A model generated the notes under the pieces. The model was not told where the DNA came from. It saw only the letters and a program-made list of their open reading frames with translations, and searched no databases. Made by a program: the position numbers and the translations under genes. Positions 1 through 6,878 of a stretch of DNA of 64,000 nucleotides are shown here, one piece after another. The DNA is from Sphingomonas changbaiensis NBRC 104936 (GTDB taxonomy: Bacteria; Pseudomonadota; Alphaproteobacteria; Sphingomonadales; Sphingomonadaceae): contig NZ_BBWU01000028.1 in NCBI RefSeq assembly GCF_000974765.1, forward strand, positions 1-64,000. The letters run 5' to 3'. Each line of letters opens with the position of its first letter. Position 1 is the stretch's first letter.

Positions 1-42
1 GCGCCCAAAAGACTCCGCAGGGCCGGACAAGCCCCACCCCAA

Positions 43-64
43 CCCCTCCCCTGAAGGGGAGGGG
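43..64. repeat. Short perfect hairpin repeat upstream of the DUF934 gene
   Basis: CCCCTCCCC and GGGGAGGGG are perfect inverted arms around a TGAA loop. The right arm also provides the purine-rich stretch just before the ATG at 68, so it may act as, or sequester, the ribosome binding site. A similar element lies at 39393-39411 before aat. Confidence 0.6.
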
Positions 65-67
65 CTA

Positions 68-487
68 ATGGTGGTCCGCTTCCGCGACGACGAGCCGCAT
101 GAGGAACCGGCGGTGACGCTGGACGCCTTTCTCGACCAGCCGGATGCGCATGCGGTGCGGGTCGAGGCGGGCGAGGATGTGCGCAAGCTGATCCCCTATT
201 TCGACCGGCTGAAGCTGGTCGAGATTTCCTTCCCGCGCTTCCGCGACGGCCGCGGCTACTCGGCAGCGCAAATCCTGCGCGAGAGCGGTTATGCGGGCGA
301 GCTGCGCGCCGAGGGCGACGTGCTGGTCGATCAGATCCTGTTCATGCGCCGCTGCGGCTTCGACAGCTTCGCGCCGGCGCAGCCGCTCGACGCGCGGCTG
401 GTCGAGGAAGCGCTGACTCGTTTCCCATTCGTCTATCAGACCGCGGCCGATGCGGCGGTGCCGGTCTGGAAGCTGCGACATGGCTAG
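68..487 (+). CDS. DUF934 domain protein, sulfite-reduction associated
   Basis: The 139-residue product matches the DUF934 family, small proteins encoded beside nitrite/sulfite reductase genes and thought to help sulfite reduction. Recognisable parts are the acidic N-terminal FRDDEP segment, an IPYFDRL-like centre, the conserved block SFPRFRDGRGYS and the later VDQILFMRRCGFD. No catalytic metal site is visible, so an accessory role is inferred. The stop lies inside cysH (8-bp overlap), which suggests translational coupling. The sulfite reductase gene itself presumably ends just before the window. A GTG directly after the ATG is an alternative start. Confidence 0.88.
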   Translation: MVVRFRDDEPHEEPAVTLDAFLDQPDAHAVRVEAGEDVRKLIPYFDRLKLVEISFPRFRDGRGYSAAQILRESGYAGELRAEGDVLVDQILFMRRCGFDSFAPAQPLDARLVEEALTRFPFVYQTAADAAVPVWKLRHG

Positions 488-1232
488 CATCGCCCGCAGG
501 CTCGACCTGATCGACACGGCGCCTGCCTTTGTCCAGGCGGACGCGGACCGGCTGAATGCGCGCTTTGCCGGGGTCGGGACGGCCGAGATGCTGCGGCAGA
601 TGTTGACGACCGAGCTGAAAGGTCGCGTGGCGATCGTATCATCGTTCGGCGCGGAATCGGCGGTGCTGCTGCACCTGGTCGCCACGATTGACAAGGACGT
701 GCCCCTGATCTTCGTCAACACGCAGAAGATGTTCGGGGAAACGCTCGCCTATCGCGACGGCCTGGCGGAGCAATTGGGCTATACCGACCTGCGCGTCTTC
801 CGCCCCGATCCGTACGATCTGGCCGCCCGCGACAGGACGGGGCTGCGCTGGTCCTACGATCCGGACGGCTGCTGCGAGATCAGGAAGGTGGCGCCGCTCA
901 GGCGCGCGCTGCAGCCGTTCGATGCGTGGATTTCCGGTCGCAAAGGCTTTCAGGCCAAAAGCCGGGCCGCCCTCCCCCGCTTCGACATCGACGAAGGCCG
1001 ACTGAAGCTGAACCCGCTCGCCGACTGGTCCAAGGCCGCACTCGACGCCTATTTCGAGGAGCATAAGCTGCCGCGGCATCCGCTGGAGGCCGAGGGTTAT
1101 CTGTCGATCGGCTGCTCGCCCTGCACCTCGAAAGTCCGGCCCGGCGAAGACCCGCGCGCCGGCCGCTGGCGTGGCTGGGACAAGACCGAATGCGGTATCC
1201 ACGGCGCGCAAGGCGACGAGCCGGTGTTCTGA
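480..1232 (+). CDS. cysH: Phosphoadenylyl/adenylyl-sulfate reductase
   Basis: This enzyme reduces activated sulfate (PAPS or APS) to sulfite with thioredoxin during cytoplasmic sulfate assimilation. The 250-residue protein has the PP-loop SSFGAESA (54-61), ISGRKGFQA near 151, and the C-terminal ECGIH with the nucleophilic Cys238. It also has the CC pair (131-132) and the CSPC pair (212 and 215). These four cysteines are the ligand set of the 4Fe-4S type, which usually prefers APS, so APS reductase activity is likely. The start at 480 overlaps the DUF934 gene by 8 bp. An upstream in-frame ATG at 450 lies deep inside that gene and is less likely. Confidence 0.95.
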   Translation: MASIARRLDLIDTAPAFVQADADRLNARFAGVGTAEMLRQMLTTELKGRVAIVSSFGAESAVLLHLVATIDKDVPLIFVNTQKMFGETLAYRDGLAEQLGYTDLRVFRPDPYDLAARDRTGLRWSYDPDGCCEIRKVAPLRRALQPFDAWISGRKGFQAKSRAALPRFDIDEGRLKLNPLADWSKAALDAYFEEHKLPRHPLEAEGYLSIGCSPCTSKVRPGEDPRAGRWRGWDKTECGIHGAQGDEPVF

Positions 1233-1237
1233 GCCTG

Positions 1238-1322
1238 CGTCACCCCGGCCTCGAGCCGGGCCCACCTTCTTCTTGTCACGTGACGCAAAGAAGGTGGGTC
1301 CCGGGTCAAGCCCGGGATGACG
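1238..1322. repeat. Dispersed palindromic repeat (CCCGGGATGACG type)
   Basis: A long imperfect inverted repeat runs from CGTCACCCCGGCC to CCCGGGATGACG, with GAAGGTGGG/CCCACCTTC arms inside and a CACGTG centre. It fills the gap between convergent cysH and the PEP-CTERM gene, where it could act as a bidirectional terminator. It has no coding content. Repeats of this design are common in sphingomonads. Confidence 0.75.
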
Positions 1323-1328
1323 ATCGAA

Positions 1329-2213
1329 TCAGGCGAACACGACCTTGCCCCTGCGACGGCGCGCGGTGGCGCCGATCAGGCCAAAACCGCCGATCATCAT
1401 CGCCCAGGTGGCGGGTTCGGGAACCGCCTCGAAATTGATGATCGTGGTGTCGCCGCTAAGCGTGCTGAGCCGCACATTGTCGACATAGCCGACGAAGTTC
1501 GAGCCGAAACCCGAACCGGCGCCGAAGCTGAAGCCGGTGACATAGGCGTTCGCGCTGAACAGGCTTTGCCAGCTGCCGATCGACCGGTTGACTTGGCTGC
1601 CACCCAGCAGGACCACGCCCTGATCGCCGCCGTCCAGCGTGTAGCCCGGGTGCGCCGCGGTGAACGCCGCGCCGTCATGATCGCGCACGTTCAGGTAGAA
1701 CAGCGAATTGTCGCCCGATGTCTGCCAGCCCGCGGGCGGCGCGACGCCCGAGGCGCCCCCGTTATAGACCTGCTCCCAGATCATTTCCGAGCGCACGCCA
1801 TTGTCCATGATATGGATGCGCACGGCGGGCGCCGCATGCGGCTGGCCCGATCCGACGACGCCGGTCTGCCAGTCGAAATCGACCTGGGCGAGATTGTTGA
1901 ACGACCCTAGCGAGGGTGCAGGCGATCCGGGCAGCAGATCCTCGTAGATGCTGCCGATCACGTAGCGCGAGCGATCGCCGTGGATTTCCAGCGACCCGTT
2001 CGCGCCCGGCGTGCCGGGAGCCGCGCGCGGCGCATTCCGGGTCACGGCCGTGTAGCCGCCGCCGCCCTGTTCGCCCACGGCGTCATAGGCGTAGACGCCC
2101 GGCGCGACATTCTGCACGCCCGGATGGATCACCACGCCGTAATCGGTCGCCTGTGCAGCGGAGGCATAGGCGATCGTGGCCGCAATTGCGGCGAAGGACA
2201 CAGCAAGTTTCAT
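1329..2213 (-). CDS. PEPxxWA-CTERM sorting domain protein
   Basis: This is an exported protein of about 294 residues. It has an N-terminal signal peptide (MKLAVSFAAIAATIAYASAAQA) and the C-terminal sorting signal VPEPATWAMMIGGFGLIG followed by an arginine cluster. Such tails are recognised by an exosortase/archaeosortase-type system that moves proteins to the cell surface or exopolysaccharide. The middle region is rich in Gly, Asn and Asp and has no recognised catalytic motif. The start at 2213 was chosen because GGGGG lies 7 bp upstream and the signal peptide begins there. Longer in-frame starts at 2246 and 2303 would put about 11 to 30 odd residues ahead of it. Function beyond surface sorting is unknown. 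Confidence 0.85.
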   Translation of the reverse strand: MKLAVSFAAIAATIAYASAAQATDYGVVIHPGVQNVAPGVYAYDAVGEQGGGGYTAVTRNAPRAAPGTPGANGSLEIHGDRSRYVIGSIYEDLLPGSPAPSLGSFNNLAQVDFDWQTGVVGSGQPHAAPAVRIHIMDNGVRSEMIWEQVYNGGASGVAPPAGWQTSGDNSLFYLNVRDHDGAAFTAAHPGYTLDGGDQGVVLLGGSQVNRSIGSWQSLFSANAYVTGFSFGAGSGFGSNFVGYVDNVRLSTLSGDTTIINFEAVPEPATWAMMIGGFGLIGATARRRRGKVVFA

Positions 2214-2351
2214 CGAAATCCCCCTGAAGTTGTTGCGAGTAAACATGTTATGTTCTTTGTGAGTCGCAACCCGGTGATCAGGGTTAACAGCCAGATCGAG
2301 CAACGCAAGTATGTTAACTTTTGTGGGGCCGGCTGAGGCTCGACTTCAGCG

Positions 2352-3410
2352 CTACCACCACCACACGCCATCGCGGTCTTCGCGGACCGCCCTGCCCCGC
2401 CGCTCCAGGTAGCGCAAATGCGCCAGCGTCTCGCCGGTCGCCATGCCGAGCAATTTGTCGTCGATCGCGCGGGCGAACATCACGCCGAAGCAGTCGACCG
2501 CGCGGCGCGGCGCCTCGGCCAGTCGCTCCTCCAGCCGCGCGAGCTGCTTGTGGTGGCCGTCGACCAGCGCTTCGAGCCGCGCGTGGAGTCCGGTGAACGG
2601 CGATCCGTGCGCGGGCAGCACCAGCAGATCGTCGGGTAGCGCGGCGCGGAAGCGGGCGAGGCTGTCGAGCCATTCGCCGAGCGGATCGCCCTCGGGTTCC
2701 AATGCCGTCAGCGAGACGTTCGAGCTGATCCGCGGCAGCACCTGATCGCCCGCGATCATCACCCGGCGCGTTTCGTCGACCAGGCACATATGCTCGGGCG
2801 AATGGCCGCTGCCGACGATGATGCCGAACGCGCCGAGCCGGTCACCGGCCTGCACGCGCACGAACCCGTCCGGAAGCTTGTGCAGGGCGCGGGCGAAATT
2901 GCCCCAGCCCCTCGATGAAGCGGCCGCGATCTGCTCGTCGGACCAGCCGGCGCCGCGCCACATCGCGATCACGTCTTCCGGCGGCTCCGCCCGGGCATCG
3001 GCGACCAGCAGTCGCGCGGTCAGATATTCGCCGCGCGTCATCCACAGCCGCACGCCGAATTTGCGCGTCAACCAGCCGGCGAGGCCCAGATGGTCGGGAT
3101 GCATGTGGGTCACGATCACGCGCGTGATCGTGCGTCCGGCGAGCGGCCCCTCGAAGATCGCCCGCCACGCTGCCTTGCACTCGTCGAGCGGCAGGCCGGT
3201 ATCGACGATCGCGACGCCGCCCTCTTCCTCGACCGCCCAGACGTTGATGTGCTTGAGCGGCCCCGGCACCGGCAGCCGCGCCCAGTGAATGCCCGGCGCG
3301 ACCTCGATCAGAGCGCCGGGTTCGGGGAAGCGTTCGCCGAGCGGATAGTTCAGGCCCTTGTGGCTGGTCGGGCTGGCATGGTGGTCCGAAAGGGCGGGAT
3401 TTGGCTTCAT
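2352..3410 (-). CDS. MBL-fold metallo-hydrolase
   Basis: The 352-residue protein belongs to the metallo-beta-lactamase superfamily. The metal-binding signature THMHPDH sits at 101-107, followed by a GSGHSPEHMC histidine motif and a later PAHGSPF motif, which are the expected dinuclear zinc ligands. The C-terminal helical extension resembles the hydrolase/winged-helix arrangement of glyoxalase II or LACTB2-like proteins. The substrate cannot be inferred. The start at 3410 places the MBL domain at the usual distance. Further upstream the frame runs into a palindromic repeat and is not credible. No operon partner is close. Confidence 0.88.
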   Translation of the reverse strand: MKPNPALSDHHASPTSHKGLNYPLGERFPEPGALIEVAPGIHWARLPVPGPLKHINVWAVEEEGGVAIVDTGLPLDECKAAWRAIFEGPLAGRTITRVIVTHMHPDHLGLAGWLTRKFGVRLWMTRGEYLTARLLVADARAEPPEDVIAMWRGAGWSDEQIAAASSRGWGNFARALHKLPDGFVRVQAGDRLGAFGIIVGSGHSPEHMCLVDETRRVMIAGDQVLPRISSNVSLTALEPEGDPLGEWLDSLARFRAALPDDLLVLPAHGSPFTGLHARLEALVDGHHKQLARLEERLAEAPRRAVDCFGVMFARAIDDKLLGMATGETLAHLRYLERRGRAVREDRDGVWWW

Positions 3411-3417
3411 AGACTCG

Positions 3418-3501
3418 GTTTGGCCTGAGCTTGTCGAAGGCCTCCCTTCTCCTTTTCCGCAGCTAAAGAAAGGGAGGGCTTCGACAAGCTCAGCCCAAAC
3501 C
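3418..3501. repeat. Dispersed palindromic repeat (GAGCTTGTCGAAG type)
   Basis: GTTTGG-CTGAGCTTGTCGAAG and CTTCGACAAGCTCAG-CCAAAC form a long inverted repeat, with CTCCCTT/AAGGGAG inner arms. It lies between the TrcR-like gene and the MBL gene on the minus strand. It probably forms a strong hairpin that ends or attenuates transcription. Confidence 0.75.
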
Positions 3502-3531
3502 GGCATGGGCCTGAAGGCAAACCGGTTGAGC

Positions 3532-4215
3532 TCACCCGTGCTTGAACGGATCGGCAAAAGCCGGGTGATCCGGCGCCTGCAGCTCGCCGGCCGCTGCCGC
3601 GTCGGCGTCGCGCACGGCGCGCTCACGCTCGGCGCGCAGTTCCTCGATCAGCGCCTCGCGGTCGCCCTCGAAGCGGGTGTCGGTCGGCGCCTCGATGCCA
3701 GCCGCCTTGGCCGCCTTGGCCACCGCGGCGTCGAGCTCGCGTTGCGAGGTGAGGCCCAACGTCACCGGGTCCTTCGGAGTGATGTTGGCGATGTTCCAAT
3801 GGCTGCGGTCGCGGATCGCCGCGATCGTCGTCCGCGTGGTGCCGATCAGCTTGCCGATCGCGCCGTCTGAGACTTCCGGGTGGTTGCGGATGATCCAGGC
3901 GATGCCGTCCGGCTTGTCCTGGCGCTTGGAAACGGGCGTGTAGCGCGGCCCCTTGGTGCGGCGGATCTGTTCCGGCCCCTTGCTGATCACAAGGCGGTAA
4001 TTCGGATCCTTCTGGCCCTTTTCGATCTCGTCCATCGTCAGCTCGTGCGCGCGGACGGGATCGCGGCCGGTCAGCTTGGTCGCGGCCGTGTCGTCGGCGA
4101 TCGCCTGCACCTCGAGCACGTGCAGGCCGCAAAAGTCGGCGATCTGCTGGAACGAGAGCGATGTGTTGTCGACCAGCCACGAAGCGGTCGCGTGCGGCAT
4201 GAGCGGCTGAGCCAA
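3532..4215 (-). CDS. trcR: DUF1013 family cell-cycle regulator, TrcR-like
   Basis: The 227-residue protein matches the DUF1013 family, annotated as cell cycle transcriptional regulator TrcR in alphaproteobacteria. Family hallmarks are the start AQPLMPHATASWLVDN, then SFQQIADFCGLHVLEVQAI, and a second HTH-like segment DGAIGKLIGTTRTTI with IRDRSHWN. Two helix-turn-helix-like segments suggest DNA binding. The TTG at 4215 is preferred: CCGGAGG lies five bases upstream and the protein then begins like its relatives, whereas the ATG at 4200 would remove five conserved residues. The C-terminal third is acidic and coiled. It lies just downstream of tRNA-Thr on the same strand. Confidence 0.88.
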   Translation of the reverse strand: MAQPLMPHATASWLVDNTSLSFQQIADFCGLHVLEVQAIADDTAATKLTGRDPVRAHELTMDEIEKGQKDPNYRLVISKGPEQIRRTKGPRYTPVSKRQDKPDGIAWIIRNHPEVSDGAIGKLIGTTRTTIAAIRDRSHWNIANITPKDPVTLGLTSQRELDAAVAKAAKAAGIEAPTDTRFEGDREALIEELRAERERAVRDADAAAAGELQAPDHPAFADPFKHG

Positions 4216-4303
4216 GGAAACCTCCGGAAACAAATAGGGCCGCCCCTTCCCGGAGCGGCCGAACATCGCCGCCGATCTAGGCCCGGCAGACGAACGAAGC
4301 AAG

Positions 4304-4379
4304 TGGTGCCGAGTGTCCGACTCGAACGGACGACCTACTGATTACAAATCAGTTGCTCTACCAGCTGAGCTAACCCGGC
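4304..4379 (-). tRNA. tRNA-Thr (anticodon TGT)
   Basis: Read on the minus strand, this 76-nt gene has a seven-base-pair acceptor (GCCGGGT with ACTCGGC, one G-T pair), the D-arm TAGCTCAGCTGGTAGAGCA, the anticodon stem-loop ACTGA-TTTGTAA-TCAGT with anticodon TGT, and the T-arm GTTCGAGTC. The CCA end is encoded. Confidence 0.96.
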
Positions 4380-4553
4380 AGCTGACATGCGCCATGCGAC
4401 AGGTTGCGGCGAAGGTCCAGCCCAGGCGAATGTTCGATTTCGGTCAGGGCCGTTCGCGGCCGCACAAGCGGTCCGAATGTAGATGCCGTCAAATCAAAGA
4501 CTTACCCGTCTGCACGCTTGTTGCATGGCCTCTCGCAAATGGGAGGAGCCTTC

Positions 4554-5585
4554 ATGAATCGTCACCTTGTCCTGAGCCTTGCTGTCGCGCTTGCGGCGCT
4601 GCCGTCCTTCGCCTGCGCGCAGATGCCGGGGCGCATCGAATGGTCGATCGACAGCGATCGCCCGCGCGCCGACGGCAAAGTGCCGTTCACGCTTTTTTAC
4701 CGGGAAGGGCGAAGCCAGAGCATCCGCAGCGAGCCGGTGCCGCTTGCCAGCCTGAGAGGCCTTTCCGCCGAACAGCTCCGCGGCGGACATGGGCCGGTGC
4801 ATTTCACGATCGTGAAGGACGCCGGCACGCTCGACTGCGACGGGAGCGCCGGCGGCGGTCGAGGTGACGGAAACTGCAGTTTCGCCGGCAACCAGGCCTT
4901 TGCCGCGGACCTGGAACGCCAGGGATTCGGTCATGCGGACGAGCAGCAGTTGCTGTCGCTCGCGATGATGGGCTTCGGCCTGCCGATGTTCGCCGAAGTT
5001 GCGCGCCAGGGCTACCGCGATGCTACCGTCGCCGATGTCGTGAAGCTGCGCGAACATGGCGTCGGCCTGGACATGCTGCGCGAGGTGAGCGCGCTCGGCT
5101 ACCACCTGTCGACGCTCGGGGCACTGGCCGACCTGCGCGATCACGGCGTCACGACCGACTATATCCGCGCGGTGATGGCGAACGGGCTCGGCAAGCTCAG
5201 CCCACAGGAACTCACGGACCTGCGCGATCGCGGCGTGATGCCCGACTATGTCGCCGCGGTTCGGCGCAACGGCTTTCCGAATGCCGACGTGCGCGAGCTG
5301 ATCGACATGCGCGACCATGGCGTCAGCGCCGAGTTCGTCCGCGAACTGGCCGAAAGCGGGCGGCGCTTTTCGACGGACGATGTGGTTCGCATGCGCGATC
5401 ACGGGCTGAACGCGGACTTTGTCGGCGCGCTGACGACGGTCGGTTATGGAAATCTGAGCCCGGACGACATGATCCGGCTGCGCGACAATGGCGTGTCGAT
5501 CGAGTCGATCCGCCGCGCCAACGCCCAGGGCGGCCATTATGCACCGGACGAGCTGATCCGGATGCGCAACGAGGGCCGGATCTGA
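4554..5585 (+). CDS. Exported protein with about 29-residue helical repeats
   Basis: This 343-residue protein has a clear signal peptide (MNRHLVLSLAVALAALPSFACA) and strong ribosome binding site GGGAGGAG six bases before ATG 4554. The N-terminal 100 residues are a compact beta-rich segment with one Cys pair. The rest is at least six tandem units of 28-29 residues with the pattern L..LRDHGV...YV..V...G, each probably two short helices. Related repeats occur in bacterial envelope proteins, some fused to BlaR1/M56 peptidases, but no enzyme domain is present here. It probably works as a periplasmic binding scaffold. Downstream is a palindromic repeat. Specific function is unknown. Confidence 0.78.
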   Translation: MNRHLVLSLAVALAALPSFACAQMPGRIEWSIDSDRPRADGKVPFTLFYREGRSQSIRSEPVPLASLRGLSAEQLRGGHGPVHFTIVKDAGTLDCDGSAGGGRGDGNCSFAGNQAFAADLERQGFGHADEQQLLSLAMMGFGLPMFAEVARQGYRDATVADVVKLREHGVGLDMLREVSALGYHLSTLGALADLRDHGVTTDYIRAVMANGLGKLSPQELTDLRDRGVMPDYVAAVRRNGFPNADVRELIDMRDHGVSAEFVRELAESGRRFSTDDVVRMRDHGLNADFVGALTTVGYGNLSPDDMIRLRDNGVSIESIRRANAQGGHYAPDELIRMRNEGRI

Positions 5586-5594
5586 CGCTCTCAA

Positions 5595-5671
5595 TCCGTT
5601 TGCTTCGAGCGAAGTCGAGAAGCCTGCGCCTCCGAGGTGTCGTTTCTCGACTTCGCTCGAAACGAACGGAA
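5595..5671. repeat. Dispersed palindromic repeat (TTCGAGCGAAGTCGAGAA type)
   Basis: CTTCGAGCGAAGTCGAGAAG and CTCGACTTCGCTCGAAACG are inverted arms flanked by CCGTT/AACGG. The repeat sits between convergent genes and is the same family as the copy at 8235-8323. A half copy lies at 50662-50691. Confidence 0.75.
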
Positions 5672-5674
5672 TTT

Positions 5675-6397
5675 TCAGCGAACCCCGAAGGTCCAGCCCT
5701 CGGTCCGCGCGAGGCCGGGCGTGAGGCCGGACGGCGACCAGAGCTCTGGGTCGCGCGCGACTGCGCGGAGCCAGGCGGCGGCCAGGATGGCGTCGGTCGC
5801 GTGGTCGTCGTAGCGGGCGAGCGGCGCGTGCTTGCGGCTGCCGAGCGCGACAAGCGCGCGATCGAGCGTGTCGGGATCGCGAATCTTGGTGCGACCGCGC
5901 GGCAGGCCAGCCGCGGTGGCGGCGATGCTGGTGTAGATTTCGACCACCACCGGACCGCCTGACGGCACCGGGTCGTACGGCCAGATCGGCAGCTTGCCGT
6001 CGATCCGGTGGAATAGGCGCATGCCGGTCAGGCTGGACTTGCCGACCTGGGCCGCGCCGACCAGGTTGAAGTTGCTATAGGGATTGCACAGGCGCTGCTC
6101 GCGGCTGGCGTCCTCGACCACGCGAAAGCGGCCGGCGCCCGGCGGGAACAGGTCGCCGCAGCGGCCGCCGTGGCGGCGGAAATGGCGGCTCGCCTCCGGA
6201 TGATCGACGAAGCGGTTGGCGCCGAGATGCGGCTCGTCGTGCGCGATCTCCTCGACCAAGGCCCAAAGACCGCGCGCGTCCGCCGGGCTGCGCTCCCATC
6301 CGGGAAAATAAGCACCGCGATCGGCGAAGGCGAGCGACGGAGACAGGTCCAGGCCGACGAGCCAGTCGCCCTTCAGCGCCAGCATCCAATCGAGCAC
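5675..6397 (-). CDS. Hypothetical protein, possible RNase H-fold (DUF429-like)
   Basis: The supported reading frame gives 240 residues from GTG 6397. It contains GLDLSPSLAF, NPYSNFNLVGAAQVGKSS and near the C-terminus HATDAILAAAWLRA, a pattern seen in RNase H-like DUF429 predicted nucleases. Coding signal clearly continues upstream to about 6529, where the same frame reads RFIHFAAIDWSGAAG. IDWSG looks like the first catalytic strand of such a fold. No ATG, GTG or TTG exists there, so the true start may be a rare ATT (6529) or ATC (6547), or a frameshift may be present. It follows the YjbR gene closely on the same strand. Activity is not established. Confidence 0.7.
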   Translation of the reverse strand: MLDWMLALKGDWLVGLDLSPSLAFADRGAYFPGWERSPADARGLWALVEEIAHDEPHLGANRFVDHPEASRHFRRHGGRCGDLFPPGAGRFRVVEDASREQRLCNPYSNFNLVGAAQVGKSSLTGMRLFHRIDGKLPIWPYDPVPSGGPVVVEIYTSIAATAAGLPRGRTKIRDPDTLDRALVALGSRKHAPLARYDDHATDAILAAAWLRAVARDPELWSPSGLTPGLARTEGWTFGVR

Positions 6398-6536
6398 GTC
6401 CTGCCGCGACCAGATATGGCCGGGGCGGACGAGTTCGGGTGCACCCCTGCCCGCTTCGCACGTCGCCAGCGCGATCCCCTTCTGCCGCGCGCCGGCGGCG
6501 CCCGACCAGTCGATGGCCGCGAAATGAATGAAGCGG

Positions 6537-6878
6537 TCAGGGGCGATCGCCGAACGCCTCCCGCTGCGGCTTTTTCAGCCGATCCCACCAGGCGCGGGTG
6601 ATGACGATCTCGATCCGCTCGCGATCGGCGCTGCCGTAGCGGACGAGGACGGCGGGCCAACCGCGATAGTGGGCGGTTTCCCAGAAAATGTCCGGGTCCG
6701 TTTCCATCAGCAGCTCCTTTTCCGGGAGCGGCGATGCGATCGCGAAGCTGCCGGCCTCGCGACCGGGATAGACGAAGGCCTTGCCGTTCACCTTGACCGC
6801 CGGCCTGCCGTAGCTGGTCGACAGCTCGGCATTCGGCAACGCGAGGGCGAACGCCAGAACCTCGTCCCAGTCGTTCAC
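6537..6878 (-). CDS. MmcQ/YjbR family protein
   Basis: The 113-residue product is a typical full-length MmcQ/YjbR protein: N-terminal W-E-V-x-F-A-L-ALP, then SYGRPAVKVNGKAF, a PGREAGSFAI strand and the C-terminal RAWWDRLKK. The fold (CyaY-like) is described as DNA-binding, but the cellular role is not well defined. The start is GTG 6878, overlapping the serine hydrolase stop as GTGA, so it is translationally coupled. Confidence 0.9.
   Translation of the reverse strand: MNDWDEVLAFALALPNAELSTSYGRPAVKVNGKAFVYPGREAGSFAIASPLPEKELLMETDPDIFWETAHYRGWPAVLVRYGSADRERIEIVITRAWWDRLKKPQREAFGDRP

Noticed and set aside
2321-3428. Plus-strand ORFs opposite the MBL hydrolase
   Set aside because: The minus-strand protein has a clear THMHPDH motif. 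The plus frames are shadows.
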